From contig NC_081185.1 in the NCBI RefSeq assembly GCF_029867415.1, positions 123,260,920 through 123,324,919 on the forward strand: a DNA stretch of 64,000 nt. Reading direction: 5' to 3'. This DNA comes from Vicia villosa (taxonomy: Eukaryota > Streptophyta > Magnoliopsida > Fabales > Fabaceae). Shown here piece after piece: positions 11,512 to 24,902 of this stretch; the first letter of the stretch is position 1, and each line of letters starts with the position of its first letter. A program made the position numbers and the translations under genes. The notes beneath the pieces were generated by a model that saw only the letters and a program-made list of their open reading frames with translations, searched no databases and was not told the origin of the DNA.

Positions 11512-14500
11512 TGTAACACCCCATTTCTACCCGGCAATTATAATGCGGAAAATATCAGAGTATTTAAAAATTTCTCGACAAACAAATGAGGCGTCACATA
11601 TTTGCTTCACAATAATAAATCACATAATCGCATTTAGCGGATACATAGCACTGTCTTTAATCAATCAACAAATACTCAATATAATACTTTTCAAAACAGA
11701 ATAACTTCTTTCATTAGAACATGACGAAATCATAGTTCTAAATCTTTAAATCAATAACATCTTATTCAACTAAGATAAAACAATAAACAACAACATCATA
11801 AACATCATAGATATATCATAAAATCGTTTCCCCGAGTGCTACATATCAGAGCGACAACCGACTCGATTAACGTCAACTAAATCTTCATACTCGAACACCT
11901 GCACGTTACCAGTATAAAGGCAACGGCGAACAAGAGAAAAGGGTGAGATATCAAATCATATAAGTGAGCGAATGATAAATTGTATATTAGGATTCAGGCA
12001 TATATAGATATCACATCGCAAGTATTAACATTGATATACATTTTATGCTTTCACTAACTCTCAAATCCCACATACTTTCCATCTCACCACAAGTCACAAC
12101 ACTTCATATTCACATCAATTATATATATATATATCAGCCATTTACTTTGTAAGCTAATTCACGCTACATCACAAGTATAAGTCACAATTATAGTCCCAAA
12201 ACATCACCGCATATAAGTCATACATTTAGTTACGAAACATCACATATAAGTCACACATCTAGTCACAAAACATCACATATAAGTCACACATCTATTCACA
12301 AAATGTCGAATATAAGTCACACAAGACATGTTCAGTTAATTGCATTCACAAGTATTGATATCATCATACTATTCACAAAATCATCAATTCACATCTTCAC
12401 ATACTTCCATCATTTAACAAGTCATAATATAGTCACAAAACGTCACAACTATACATCACATATGACACATGGGACATGACTCATGTATATGCATGTGGTA
12501 CCAATCGGAGCTTCAGCCCCCGTCACCAATTGCCCGAATCTGAGGCATAAGGCATAAGCCTTCGTCACTAATTTGCCAATCCAGGCCGTCACAGAGTATG
12601 CATATGAAATGTGACCCGACAAACAAGACATACACAACATACTCATCACAATCACACATCATCACTAGGCATGCGCCCACGTCACTTATAATTACCAATT
12701 ATTAGAGGTAATTCAACGTCACAGTTAATCATTCATCTCCACTTAGTCACAAAATTATCATCACAAATATATACAATATCACATCTTATCAATCATCACA
12801 AACATCGTCATGTTTCGACACATCATCGCATTTATACAACTATCGTCGTAATCGGCTAAACTAACGACAACTCGCTAGGGTTCATGCCATAAGGTTAATC
12901 ACATATGATGCACATTAATAAACTTATTGGCAATCACAACATTATTCGCAACAAAGGCATTCAAACCGAAATCACAATTTTCGGTCAGTTCGTAGAGTAA
13001 TCTCAACATGCTAATTTATCAAGTAAACCGAATCAACTTCCAATTAACATTTAACTAAATTAGATATCATGTTAAGTATCAAAACAACAACGTCATGCTT
13101 CGGTATATCACAACAATTTGACTCATTAAGTCAATTCAAATTAGTCTAATAATTATATATAAATTAGTCTTCTAATTAACTCACTAATCCACTATCAACT
13201 AACCAAAATTATTCACAAAGCATACTTTAATTAATTGTGCAAATTTCGCGTCGCTACCGGTTATCTAATTTTCGATTATATTCTTAATATTCATGACTTT
13301 ATGAGTCTCCGGGTTACACTTCCAAGTCACCAAAAACACAACTCAACCGGTTAATTCGGATACAATTCTATTCTTTACCGGTTATTCGGTCCGTTCGGTT
13401 AAATTCTCATGATATCGTAATTTACCGATAAACCGAATAGTTAATCTAAGTTCAAGTTTATTCCAATTAAATAGGTTTATTAAAATAAATTCAACTATTA
13501 ATTTAATCGACCGATTAATATCACAATTCCGACAAAATAACACCACCACGTTAATGTACTAATTAAACTTAACTACCACGTCAATTTTCATCTAATTCCG
13601 GGCAACTAATTATACCGCTTAATTCATCTATTTTGGTCAAATGGGACTGTTTATTAGTACTGTAATTACTATTGTTTCTAATTATTATCCATTTTAAAAT
13701 CTCTATTTCATTTTCAATTAAATACCATTAACACATATGTACATAAATTATGAAAACAGTAAAGCAAATCAAAATCTCTATTTCATTTCCAATTAGATAG
13801 CATTAGCTTATATGTATATAAGTTATAAAAACAGCATTAGCTTATATGTATATAAGTTATAAAAACAGTAGAGCAAAGCAAAGCCAACGGCACACCAAAA
13901 ATACAAGTAGAACACATATTGAAACGAAAAAGAAGAAAAAGGAAATACAGGTTGTCGACCGACACCCCTTCTAGCTGCCGCACGTCATGGACACAGTGAC
14001 TCCATCACTTGTTTTTATTCTTACCATAGTATCAATAACAATGTTAATGACAATAACATTTCAACCTTATTACCAAATCTTGCCACTCACATAACAGCAA
14101 CATTTAATTATCAGAAGCAATATTCGAAACAGACTCATAATTTCCAGCACAATCTAACACAACAATGCAATAACCTAAACCCCTAATTCCCAACATACAA
14201 GGTTTCATAAGCCCCATTATAGGAAGAGAACCCCACCCTTACCTCTATGGATTGAAGAAAACTCTACCAATCTTGATTCTTGATTTGAGATTTCTCTTGG
14301 TTCTCCTCTTCAAGACCTAGCCTCCTTCTTCACAAAAATGGTTTCTATTGTATGATATCTCTACACTTCCCCTTAAACCCTTACTAACACTAAAACCTAT
14401 CCTTAGTATAACATTGGGCCTAAGGGTAAAACCACATTATTATTCTTCACTTAGTAAAAATAGGCCCAATAAGCTCACTAACTCAAATTTAATTAAATTA

Positions 14501-14811
14501 CTAATTCTAACGATATTTTATTGGTATAATAAATTAATAATCACAAATAAAATTATCGACCGATAATAATGAAAATAATAATAATAATATAATATTATTT
14601 AATTAATCAAATAATCAAATAATCAAATAATCAAATAATCAAATAATCGAATAATCAAATAATCAAATAATCAAATAATCAAATAATCAAGTAATCTAAT
14701 AGTCGAATAATCAAATAATCAAATAAACAAATAATCAAGTAATCAAACAATCGAATAATCAAATAGTCGAATAATCAAATAATCAAATAATCAAATAATT
14801 GGGGCGTTACA
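11512..14811 (-). mobile_element. 5' LTR of element D
   Basis: 3300 bp; partner of 6079-9400. Differences seen include single-base changes at about 11557 and 12305, a shorter TA run near 12120-12135 and a different count of the 8 bp microsatellite at about 14596-14801. Confidence 0.9.
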
Positions 14812-14816
14812 CATAT

Positions 14817-17800
14817 GTTTCAGCGTTTAGGTCGAAGGGTGTGCCCTTGATCTCCAGGATATGGAGGGCTATCCATAGTGTTCTATCCATTTGGTTTAAA
14901 TTTCTCCTGTGTTTGACATGCCCCTGATTGTTATTGCTTCGAGATGTGACCCAAGTCAATTGAACCTTAGGATGAATTCCCCTAGTTAATAGGATCCTTG
15001 ATTGTATGCCCATGTAATCCTTGAAATTTTACCCCTGTTTAGGAGAACCCTCTGGACGTGGTTCCCCTATTCAAGAGTCTTCATTAGAAATGATCGCCTT
15101 TGATTAACCCATTTCAAGATCTCCTTGATGCTAAGTGTATATTCGTAGATGGCGCCATGCCCTTTGAGAAGTAACTCCAATGCGATGCGCATGCAAGTTT
15201 TGAAATCGAAGTCCGTTATGAATTAGAACTGGATGATCGGAGATAAATGTTTGAAGGAACGTAGTGGTTAGGAACAGTTTTAACAACCCTAGGAGTTAGT
15301 ATAACAAAATCCTGCTTAATATGCTTTCGTAATAAACCTTGCCTCAATTAGGACTTTTGAATGTTGTAACTTGGCCTGGTTCGTGGTTTAAGAAACAATG
15401 GATATAAGGCTCGAAATTTATTTAACCCACCCCTTTCTCCTTGATGTTCTCCAATCCTAAAGTTCGTTTAATCCAATGAATGTGTTTCATTTGCAAGAGA
15501 ATTGTTTCAGTTCCGGTGATGAGCAGAAGGATTAGTGAAGATCCAAGCACCGATGAAAAATGTTGTAGAGATCTAAGAATTGATGGGAAGCTTCGATGAT
15601 TTAGCAGTCACAAGATTATCCTTTGTATTTTTCTTTTCTTTTGTTTTTATCCCTTATTTTTGCATGAGCCAATTCCCTTGAATTTGATCCATCGGGATGT
15701 CCTAATTTTTTCCAAAGTCATTTTTTGTTTTCTTTTATGGAATTTTCCATTTTGACTTAGAGGGCGCTCTCCTCCTCCTTTTTTTTGAATGCTCCTTTTG
15801 AAATATTGATCCTTGGATTTTGAATATTATGACTGCCATGTTGACCTTGATTTGTAAGCTTCGACTTTGATACGTCCTCGATGATGTATTGAGGAAGAAG
15901 ATGTTGTGAATATTGTTTCCATTGCTTCTTCATCATTTTTTTATGAATGCGAGGAAGAAGATGTGCTTGCACCGTTCGCTTGATTCTTATGCTTGAACCT
16001 TTGCTTCAACCTTTGCTTGACCCCTTTACTTGAACCCTTGCTTGGATTGGCTGATTCTCTTGACCACAACATACACCATTGAATTAATCGAACTCTACCC
16101 TGCCCCTGGTTGAAATTAAGGTTTATTTGAAAAATAGAAACAAACTCCAACTCCTGGCTCGAGGGGGTTGACTACGGATTATCTCCTTATTTATCCACTA
16201 TTTAGGGATTGAAACAATGCCTTACATCGCCGACTCGGTCTTACCTTGAAAGCATATGTTTAGCAAGATTTAGTTATTTGTATTTCGTTATTCTCCTTTA
16301 AGTTTGTTAATGATTGAAAATTGAAATTAAAATAGAATAGAAGGGTGTGAGTGGAAAGTCGTAGTAATGATAGAATGAAGCGAATGAATTGACTCCAAAA
16401 CCTGCATGGTCATCCCATTAGAATTGTTAATCCGAAGGTACAACTTTTACCCTAAGTAACACTTAGCGATCGTAGGGGTTGCAATTTTGACATGATAAAC
16501 ACCTATTAATCCTAAGGACAATCTCCTTTGTAAATCCATTGAACTTGTTTTACTTCTTAGTTCTATGACTTGTAGAAGTAAAGGGTAACCTCGAATTCTC
16601 CTTGGGCATGTCAAGCCTGTCGGGAATAAATTGTTAGCGGTGGGTTTTCGCCGTTCGGAACTTCATGTGTTTCCTTTGACTGAACCTCTTTCACTTTTCC
16701 CAAGGGTGGTATCACACCGTTTGCAACCTTCAGTTTTGTAAATTAATATAGAAAACCTATGACCCTTTTGCCCCTTGGTGGGGAGTTAACAGATGTCGCC
16801 TTCCCTCCATCGTAATTATGCATCTTTGTTCAGGATATTGCCCCGGTTGGACTGACCCTTGCCCCCTAGGTTATCATAGAGTGTCCTTGTAAGTTTAACC
16901 ATGTTCTAAGATGAACCCCTTTATGACTAGATACCTCTTGAGTGTATCTATGGGGAGCTTCTTTGTTGAACTAATCCTTGCTCGATGACAACTTTTATTG
17001 TATTTACAATCCTGTTACAAAAAGGCCTGGACATGTGGCTGGCATGGTGAAAGACATCCCTTTTTTTCCTTTGTAAGACCAAGCTCATTCCCAATAATTT
17101 ATCCTCCTTTCTCCATAGTTTGTGATCCTTTTGATTTTCTTCGTGAGTCTCGGGAAATCGGCTAGCATGGTAAGTACGGATACGGGCGAAGGTAGAAATG
17201 CAAATGTAAATGTATGAAAATGCGAATGCATGCGTATGCAAAAGACTCCTTTTTTGTGTGTATATTATGACTCCTTATATGCAGTGCAATGCAGACGTGC
17301 GACATATATAATCCTAAGGATAACCTATGCGGATTTAGAGGTGACATTAGACCCTAGTGAAATCCTTGCAAGTTAGATGTTATGACACGCCAATGGAAAT
17401 CCCTTAGATTAGGGAGTACGCAGAAGGTAGCAGCTGGTGACCGTTCAAGACAGTCACCAAATCTCATGGCCATCGAGAGGCCGTTTGACGTGTACTAACG
17501 AAGTTGTCCCTCGTGGGAAGGTTCTCTATGCAGAACACAACCTATCTAAGGACGATATTGGAAGAAGTGAAATCCCTACAGGTTAGGGATAAAATATGTA
17601 TAAATGGAAATCCAAACCCTACAAGTTAGGGGGTGCGCGGGAGCAAGCATAGGGTGACCGTTCAAGACAGTCACTAGATCTCATGGCCGTCGAGAGGTCA
17701 ATTGACGTATGCTAACGAAGATGTCCTTCGTGCGAAGAATGCGATCTTAGAAGTAGAATCCCTACCGGCTAGGGAATGCGTAGATGTTGGCACAGGGTGA

Positions 17801-18581
17801 CTGTTCAAGACAGTCACTAGGTCTCATGACCATCGAGAGGCCAATTGACGTGCATAAATGGAGATGTCCTTCGTGGGAAGGACATGGTATTGGAAATAGC
17901 ATCCCTACGGGCTAGGGAACGCGTAGGAAGACATGTATGAATAAAACACAGATATTCATAGTATATAAATTGCAAACATATAATAAGCACTTAACCCTAA
18001 GTTTATAGGTTCGACGTAACGGCTTATGGAGTCTACCTTTCCCATTAGTATGTTCTAAAAAGGTCTCATGGGGTCGTTCGTAGCCTCCGAGACTTTTTGT
18101 CTCTTTGGATTTTAGAACAACTCATTTGCCCATGAGGTTCGAGTTTTAGGGGTAGGTTCTCAGAGAGATCAGCCAAATACCCAGTCCTGCCCTCAACAAA
18201 GGCAAGCCTCGTTTTGGACATTTCCGAATATTCAACCCACTCTGAGTGGAATTATCAATAAGACTCGTAGGCGATGCAAGTCTCCCCTGGTCTTAAGGAT
18301 AATTCCCACACTTAGGTTTTAACAGCAATTTATATATAACCCAAAAATGCAATAAAACAACAAATATTCAATTAAACAAATATTTATTTAAATTGCTGTA
18401 AAAAAAATTATTGTAAATAAATAAATAAATATAAGAAAATGAAATTAAATAATTGATAAAAACCTAAACCCTAACCCCAAAATCCTAACCCTGAAATTTT
18501 AGCCAAACCCTAATAATTAACCTTGTACCCTAAACCTTTAAACCAAACCTAGGAGCATAATAATTCACCATTTTTGTTTTA
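14817..18581 (-). other. Interior of element A, UTR-type, no genes
   Basis: No gag, protease, reverse transcriptase or integrase motif is visible on either strand. Segments near 15330-15480 and 16090-16240 resemble 62285-62420 and 62880-63030 in the 3' UTR of element E. The part next to the primer site, about 18300-18580, is AT-rich with AACCCTAA motifs and looks like a 5' UTR. In this copy, 3' UTR and 5' UTR therefore meet with nothing coding between them. Confidence 0.65.
17437..17880 (-). repeat. Three repeat units with a conserved hairpin, element A
   Basis: Three copies start with GTGACCGTTCAAGACAGTCAC or its variant at 17437, 17654 and 17797. In the third copy GTGACTGT and ACAGTCAC are perfect complements around TCAAG; the other two have one mismatch. 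Each copy goes on with TCTCATGGCC and CATCGAGAGG. Spacing is 217 and 143 bp. Confidence 0.8.
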
Positions 18582-18599
18582 TCCCCAGCAGAGTCTCCA
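18582..18599 (-). other. Primer-binding site of element A (Ogre type)
   Basis: Minus-strand TGGAGACTCTGCTGGGGA lies two bases from the LTR. It differs by one base from the site of element B (TGGCGACTCTGCTGGGGA), the tRNA-Arg-type site typical of Ogre elements. Confidence 0.85.
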
Positions 18600-18601
18600 G
18601 C

Positions 18602-21600
18602 TGTAGCAACCTTCCCTAAAAATTAAAATTTTAGAGTCGTCACCTATTCTACCAGGGCGAATAGGAAACCCTACGCAATTTTAGAGATCTGGATAAGTTA
18701 TTATAATCAGGTCAAGGGAAGGTGTTAGGGACCCTTAACCCTTTCCTAAGGTTTGCATTTAAGGTTTGTAAGAGTATTATGGTAAGGTTTAGGGTTTATA
18801 GCTAAGAAAATGAATATGGTGAAAAGTGAGATTTAAAACCTAATTGAAGTTTTGGGGAAGGGGACTCGCCTTGTTGCCAAGTGCCTACGTACCTCCTTAT
18901 GGAGGATCAGAGTCTACGTAGTTCGGGGCAGAGTTGTACACCTTAGAATTCATATGAATGTGTGAAGGTATTTTGAATTACCTTATCGCAGTTTTTGAAA
19001 TTCGTAGTTTGTAAGGTATTTTGAATTACATTATCGCAGTTTTGAAATTTGTAGTTTGTAATTTTGTAAAAAGAAATTGTATTTCAATATGGCGTACAAC
19101 CCTAATTATAATATGCTTCATTAGCAAATAAATAAAGAATTGATAATTATTCTAATTGATTGATTTGATTATCACCATTAGCAAATAAATTTGTTTTAAT
19201 AGATTATTGTTTTTTAGGGTAATTTGGGAATTGGATTATTTTACTATTAATCATCGCAATCAATTGAGATGATTAAAACGATTAATAAATTAGTGAAGGA
19301 TTGTTAACTATCCTAATCGATTGATTCGATCATAACTATTAACAGATTAATTGTATTTTAATTAGATGGAAATTAATTTATCGTTAATCATCATAATCGA
19401 TAGGTTTGATTAAAACGAATAACGAATTAATGAGGGATTACTAATCATCGTAACCAATTGAATCGGTTAAAACTCTTAGTAAATAAACCTATTTGAATGT
19501 ATTATTTAATTAATTAAATAATTGATTATTAATCATCGCGATCGATTAATTCAATCAAAACGATTAATAAATAAATCCTAATATTAAATTATCCTAATTA
19601 ATCTAATTTTAAGTTAATTATATAACCTAAATTAAATTAATCATCTAACTAACCTAATTAAAATTATTTAACTAAACTTAAATTTAATTCTAAATTAAAA
19701 AAGAAAAGAAAAGAAAGGAGAAAAGAGGTTTATAAAAAGAAAAAAAAATAAAGAAAAAAACCTGGCCCCGTTCCTGTGTAACTCATCCTTGATGGACCAT
19801 GGTAGAATGCATATCCTTGGATGTTGGATCGAGTCTTAGGAGTATCTGATGGTTGGGAAGTGAGTGTGTACTGTAAGCGTGCATGCACACAATCTGCTGA
19901 ACCTGTGAGAAGAGAAAAAAGGAAAAAAAATATACCTATCCCAGGAATCGAACCCTCGTTCTTGGGATTATGCACCATATGCCTTACCAATTGGTCGCTT
20001 TTCGTTTGTTGTTGAATAAATGATCCACAAACATTATATTAAAAACAGAGTTGATCAAAAAGATTCCAATTTGAAACGCGCGCGCATGGATGAGGTTTTT
20101 GAATTAAGCAAATGGGGTTTCGATACATCATCATCTTCTCCACTTGTCCGTTGGCATAGACTTGGTTTATACCTACGGACGTTTGTCCGTCGCTATATCT
20201 CCTGCAATAAAAAAACTGGGAAATACACACAAGAAATTCCAAATAACACCATGGATCCACTCGTTTTGATCCTCCCAACACCATATGGCATTCTTGTGAG
20301 TCAATTTCTCCTGCAACGTAAAGCCCTAAACGAAACCCTAGAACGCAATCATGGAAAATCTCCACTCTTGAAGCTAATCATGAATTAAACAATCCAAAAA
20401 CCTCACACACACTCACATGAACACAAATATATCCTAAAAACCAGTTTATGATACACAAATCAATGCAATCGAAACAATTTAGGAAAGGGCAAACTGTGAC
20501 TCGTATGGAGCGATTCAGCATGCGTTGGTTAAAGCTAAGGATTGGTATAGCTTCAGAATCATCCCAGGAACACGCTTGAATCTTCAGAACGCTTTGAAAC
20601 CTCTCCAATCCTCAAAACCGAATTCACCTTGTTCTTGATATTTTTGAAGTTAGTTAGGGTTCATCCAGGCCAGAATTTCGTCCCCCTCACATATGAGATG
20701 ATTGTGCACTTATAAAGGACTGAATTAGGTCAACATATTTGGACTAAATCTTAGCAATTTGCAAGATTAACATTTGATTTTTTTCCTTGAATAATCACTT
20801 CCAAATTTGGCTTCAATCTCAATCCAATCTCACTAAATTTGTTATGCTCAATATTAGGTAGAGAATATGATGAGTTTTTGATTGGATTTGATTCAAATCA
20901 TATCCTTAAACCAAATCTTTGATTTTCACTTTATTTACTTGAATTTTATCACTTTAAAATGAATTAAAAAATTCATAATAAATCAAATAAATCCTATAAA
21001 TTCATGGAAATTGGATTGGATATCCTTGGTGACTTGGGGAACAAGATTGGGTCATAAAAGGATAGGCCCATTTGCAAGAAAATCTATTTTGAACCTTATT
21101 TGCTTCACATTTTCCATCCAAAATTGACCAACTTTGACAAGGCATATCTCCCTCAATTTTTAAGATATGGAATATTTCTAGGACTTTTTGGAAACCACGA
21201 GATGTCCTCTACAAGCCACTTTCGAACATATTTTTCATTTGAAGATTTTATCTTGATGATACGGGCTTTGATAAAAAACTGCTTTTGGTTGACCTTTGAA
21301 AAGAACCTATAATCTTTTGGACCATATCTCTTGAATGAAGCATTTTCGGCCTTGGCATGTGAGAGACAAAGTTGTAGAGAATCCAATTTCCTTTAGGATA
21401 GGCTTTGGTTGGGAAATTTTTGATGCTCCATGTGAAAGTTATGGCTGGTCAACATTCAGTTGACTTCTTAGACCTAAAACCCTAATTTAGCAACTTTGAA
21501 TCTTGTTGATTTTAAGGCTTTCCTTGATGAATCTTGATCAACCTTGGTCAAATTATGACTGTTACTTCAAAGTATTGATGTTGACCAAAAATCAGGAGTT

Positions 21601-21715
21601 TTGACTGTGATTTGATCATAGTTGACTTTTAGGTCAAACTGGTCGACTGTTGTTCCTTTGAGTAGTTGAAAGTCATGTGAACCATAATATGATGGGAAAA
21701 TTTTGGGGTATGACA
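18602..21715 (-). mobile_element. 5' LTR of element A
   Basis: 3114 bp, complete, from TGTAGCAACC to GGGTATGACA on the plus strand. It contains a tRNA-like block at 19934-20003 and, near its minus-strand start (about 21120-21640), at least eight TTGAC cores on either strand. A TATA-like CTTTATAAG lies on the minus strand near 20709-20718. Short frames such as 20020-20388 have no recognisable features. Confidence 0.88.
19934..20003 (-). other. tRNA-like block inside LTR A
   Basis: On the minus strand GCGACCAATTGG (19987-19998) resembles an A box and GGTTCGATTCC (19944-19954) is a B box. TGG and CCA flank a loop containing CAT, but the cloverleaf is imperfect. It runs in the sense of the retrotransposon. 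The broken LTR copy at 4297-5563 no longer contains it. Confidence 0.55.
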
Positions 21716-22329
21716 ATTACTGCTGTGTTCACTAATTTTCTAGCATATGTACAACCTCAGTTAAAATGCATAGTCAAAATTATGCAAACTGATGGAGGAG
21801 GTAAGTTTCAACCACTCACTCCTCTACTGACCAAACAGGGAACTATTCACAGGCTCACCTGTCCACACACCAATCATCAAAATGGTTTTGTAGAGAGAAA
21901 GCACAGGCATGTTGTTGAAACTGAGCTCACCTTGCTAGAACATGCCTCCATACCTCTAAAGTTTTGGGATCATGCCTTCTTGGCTGCCACCTTTCTTATC
22001 AATAGGATGCCCACTACTGTGTTAGGTATGGATTCACCCTTCAAGGTGTTATACAAATCTGAACCTGATTACAAGTTTTTCAAAATATTTGGGTGTGCTT
22101 GTTACCCACACCTTAGGCCCTACAACCCCACCAAATTCTCTTATCACACTAAAGAGTGTTTATTCCTGGTCTATTCCACCCAACACAAGGGGTACAAATG
22201 CCTTGTAGCTGATGGAAGACTTTTCATCTCAAAAGATGTCTTGTTTAATGAAACAAGGTATCCTTACCTTGAGCTTTTTCAAGTTAAGCCTTCAGCCTCT
22301 ATTCCTTCACCCAACTACCAAGTGCCAGT
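21716..22329 (+). pseudogene. Copia fragment 2: rest of the integrase
   Basis: Continues fragment 1 in the same frame. The second catalytic Asp is in MQTDGGGKF and the Glu in NGFVERKHRHVVE; FLINRMPT and GCACYPHLRPY are typical of copia integrase ends. No stop or frameshift lies inside the piece. It starts with the right-hand duplication of A (attac, 21716-21720) and ends with the left-hand duplication of element B (ccagt, 22325-22329). Confidence 0.9.
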
Positions 22330-23882
22330 TGTCATACCCTAATTTTTGACCCCCCTGAGATGACATATCTTCAGGATTTCTCATCAGGTCAAGACAAGTA
22401 CCCAGAGCAGTCATTTCTCCATCTGGTACCTAATCGAGGATGCTCAAAGACAAGAAAGCTCAGGCAAAGGATCAATCAATACAAAGATTAGTCTCTAATA
22501 CAATCATGGGGCTCAAAAAACTTCACTTTTCTCATCTATGATTGATTAGACATCCAGTCATATGAGTACAGGTTTACTCAGGTCACCAGACTAGGGTTTT
22601 GAGCCTATCAAGGACTAAAATCAGGGATCACATTTGGGAAACCCTAAAAAACCTCAGAGGGTCATTCAAAGACATCAATCATCTTCAAATAACTCATATT
22701 ACAAGGTCTACTGGACATCACACTTCAATTCAAAGTCTACAGTCATTACTTTCACATGGTCGACAAATTAGGGTTTTGACCTAATTCACCAAGATAGTTG
22801 ACTTCTGATCAGGGCATGAATCCAAAACTCAAGACATGATTCAAGGATCTCTACTACCTCCACATAATCCATTTATATCATCCATTTGGGGAGAAGATCT
22901 TATTTCTACACAAAAGCCCAAAAATTCACTTTGTCAGGAAAAAGTCAACTGTGAAGGGTCATCATTGACTTTTAAGGTTTTTGGTCAAAAAATGACTTTC
23001 AAAGATCAATATCATCAATATATGGATGTCAAAGTCATTTGGCCAAAGAAATTCAGAGAAATTCATCAAAGAGCGAAAAGTCGGGAATTAGGGTTTTTGA
23101 AGGCATGGTGAGATCTCAAAATTTCACCTACACAACTCAAAAAACTTCCAACATGAAAGTTGTAGATCTTGCCAAATAAAACAACATCTTACAAGGGAAC
23201 TTTTTTCAAAAGATCAACCATTTATGAAGTTTTGGAAATTTTGAAGTTTAGGTCATAAACACTTAGAAATTTTTCTAAGTGTTTTAACCTAGTTTTCTTC
23301 CAACTTTGGCCTCATTTTTCACAAATTTCCCAAAGGATTTTGAAGAAGACATAAACTAATGATTTAAAGTAGATGTTTAGGGCTTTCCAAATTGTGTTCA
23401 ACCTTCTCAAAATTCAATTTGAGCTAAGAGTTATGCTTGTTCAAAGTTGGCCTCATGAAGTAAAATTATAGGTCATGCATCATTTTGGAACTTTGAAATT
23501 TTGTGCACATGACCTCAAATGCAGATGCTACATGACCCATAATACATCTGCAAACATGCCATGCATTCATTTTCACCATGCCATAAGAATTGAAGAAGAT
23601 TCTAAAAAACAAGAACATGTGATTATGTAATGATTACATTTGTGAATTTATGGCAAATTGATGAATCACCCAAGGAATCTTCTCACCAACCAATTAGAGC
23701 TCATTTCTGGCTCAGAATTGTCCCCTAAGATCAAGCAAAATCGAGGGCTAGGGGATTGATCAAATGGAATCAAAATTCTCATCATTGCATAAGAGATATT
23801 TGCAAATTTCCTTCATGGCTAAGAAACCAAATCAACTTCACTAAGGAAGCTCACTCCTCTGCAGCTATACTGATCCATTTGC

Positions 23883-23891
23883 CTATAAATA
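23883..23891 (+). promoter_or_regulatory. TATA box of the 5' LTR of B
   Basis: CTATAAATA followed at a suitable distance by CATTCCTCATTC, in a plant core-promoter-like setting. Transcription would start near 23915. The copy in the 3' LTR is at 36198-36206. Confidence 0.6.
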
Positions 23892-24829
23892 CAGATGCAT
23901 TCCTCATTCAAAAACACACCAAAGCAACCATATTACTTGCTTTCTCTTTCTCTTCTCTTGTTCATTGTTTTTCAAAGTTCTTTGGCAAGAAGAATCGATT
24001 TCTTCAAACCAGAGCTTATCTTTGGGAAGTGAGCATTCTAACATCTCAAGGGAGGTCATTTGAGGTGATCCAAGCACCTGGATCACTTCTGTAGGTGGAG
24101 GAACACCATTGTTGCTCTCACTTTGGAGCATCTGCAGTTGGAGGTCCATGGAGTGATTCAGAAGGTTTCAAGGCAAGCCAATCATCCAGACACACTCCTC
24201 AGGTCATAGTGAAGCTAACCAGATGGCTGCAGCTCATCTGTAACTCGAGAATCAACACCCTCCATGTTCACTTGAAGCTGAAATCGAGGGAGGTCCATAG
24301 AACAATTCAGAAGGATTCAGGCTGCAATAAGCATTCAGTTAGCATCATTGAGTCTCAGGGAAGCTATTGAGATCATTCATTCAAGCCCAGGTGCTCTCCA
24401 TCATCCTCACGACCTCCATTTTCAGAGGTAAGTTTCTGAACTCCACCTCTTTAATTTAAGCCCTCTTTGTGGTAAAGCTCGATTCTATCTTGTTCAGCAT
24501 CATCAGAGGATTGAAAACCCTCTATCATCATTCATTTATTCATCTTGTGCATCATTTAATTTTAAAATTAGGGTTTATGTGTTCTTCGTGTTCATAATGA
24601 AATTCGTTAGTTACACTTAGAATAAATGAATTCTGAGCCCATAATCATGTTCCTTGTCCAAAAACGAGTGAGATTGATGTTTACATCATGCCATTTAGTT
24701 GAGAAACCAGAGAGTTAGGAATTTGAAAATCTGAAGCTCGAGGAAGAAGATGAACATGGCGCGCGTAAAATTTGAATTTCCTGGCTTATCTGAAAATATA
24801 ATATATTGAGTGTATATAGTTAACAAGCT

Positions 24830-24902
24830 GCGCGCGCAGCTCAGTTGGTTAAGTTTTGAAATGTGATCATGAAGGGCGTGGGTTCGAACCTCTCTAGGGC
24901 CA
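24830..24902 (+). other. tRNA-like block inside LTR B
   Basis: A 73-base stretch with A-box AGCTCAGTTGG, B-box GGTTCGAACC and a tail AGGGCCA. Spacing fits a tRNA, and the D-arm, the AAGG junction and the tail recall plant tRNA-Ile(AAU). Acceptor and anticodon stems no longer pair, so it cannot be a normal tRNA. The second copy lies at 37145-37217 in the 3' LTR. Confidence 0.6.

Larger units (their letters stand above)
6079..14811 (-). mobile_element. Element D: non-autonomous gypsy (chromovirus-like), nested in A
   Basis: Two direct copies of a 3.3 kb LTR (TGTAACACCCC...GGGGCGTTACA) flank a 2.1 kb interior. Perfect 5 bp target-site duplications catat lie at 6074-6078 and 14812-14816. The minus orientation follows from an initiator-tRNA-Met-type primer site next to the right LTR and a polypurine tract next to the left LTR. 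LTR ends and primer type fit Tekay/Del-like chromoviruses. No gag or pol remains except a possible final pol scrap, so D is non-autonomous. About eight substitutions plus microsatellite length changes were seen between the LTRs, so the insertion is young. Confidence 0.85.
4297..21715 (-). mobile_element. Element A: codeless Ogre-type LTR element, minus strand
   Basis: The 17.4 kb block, of which 8.7 kb is nested element D, splits a copia integrase frame. Flanking target-site duplications are gttac (4292-4296) and attac (21716-21720), one mismatch. Orientation comes from the primer-binding site at 18582-18599, next to the right-hand LTR. The left LTR keeps only 1267 bp. The internal part (5564-6073 and 14817-18581) shows no gag or pol and looks like 3' UTR followed by 5' UTR, so A depended on proteins of other elements. 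It shares 3' UTR segments with element E. Confidence 0.85.

Noticed and set aside
24830..24902. Functional tRNA gene
   Set aside because: A and B boxes are good, but acceptor, D and anticodon stems do not pair.
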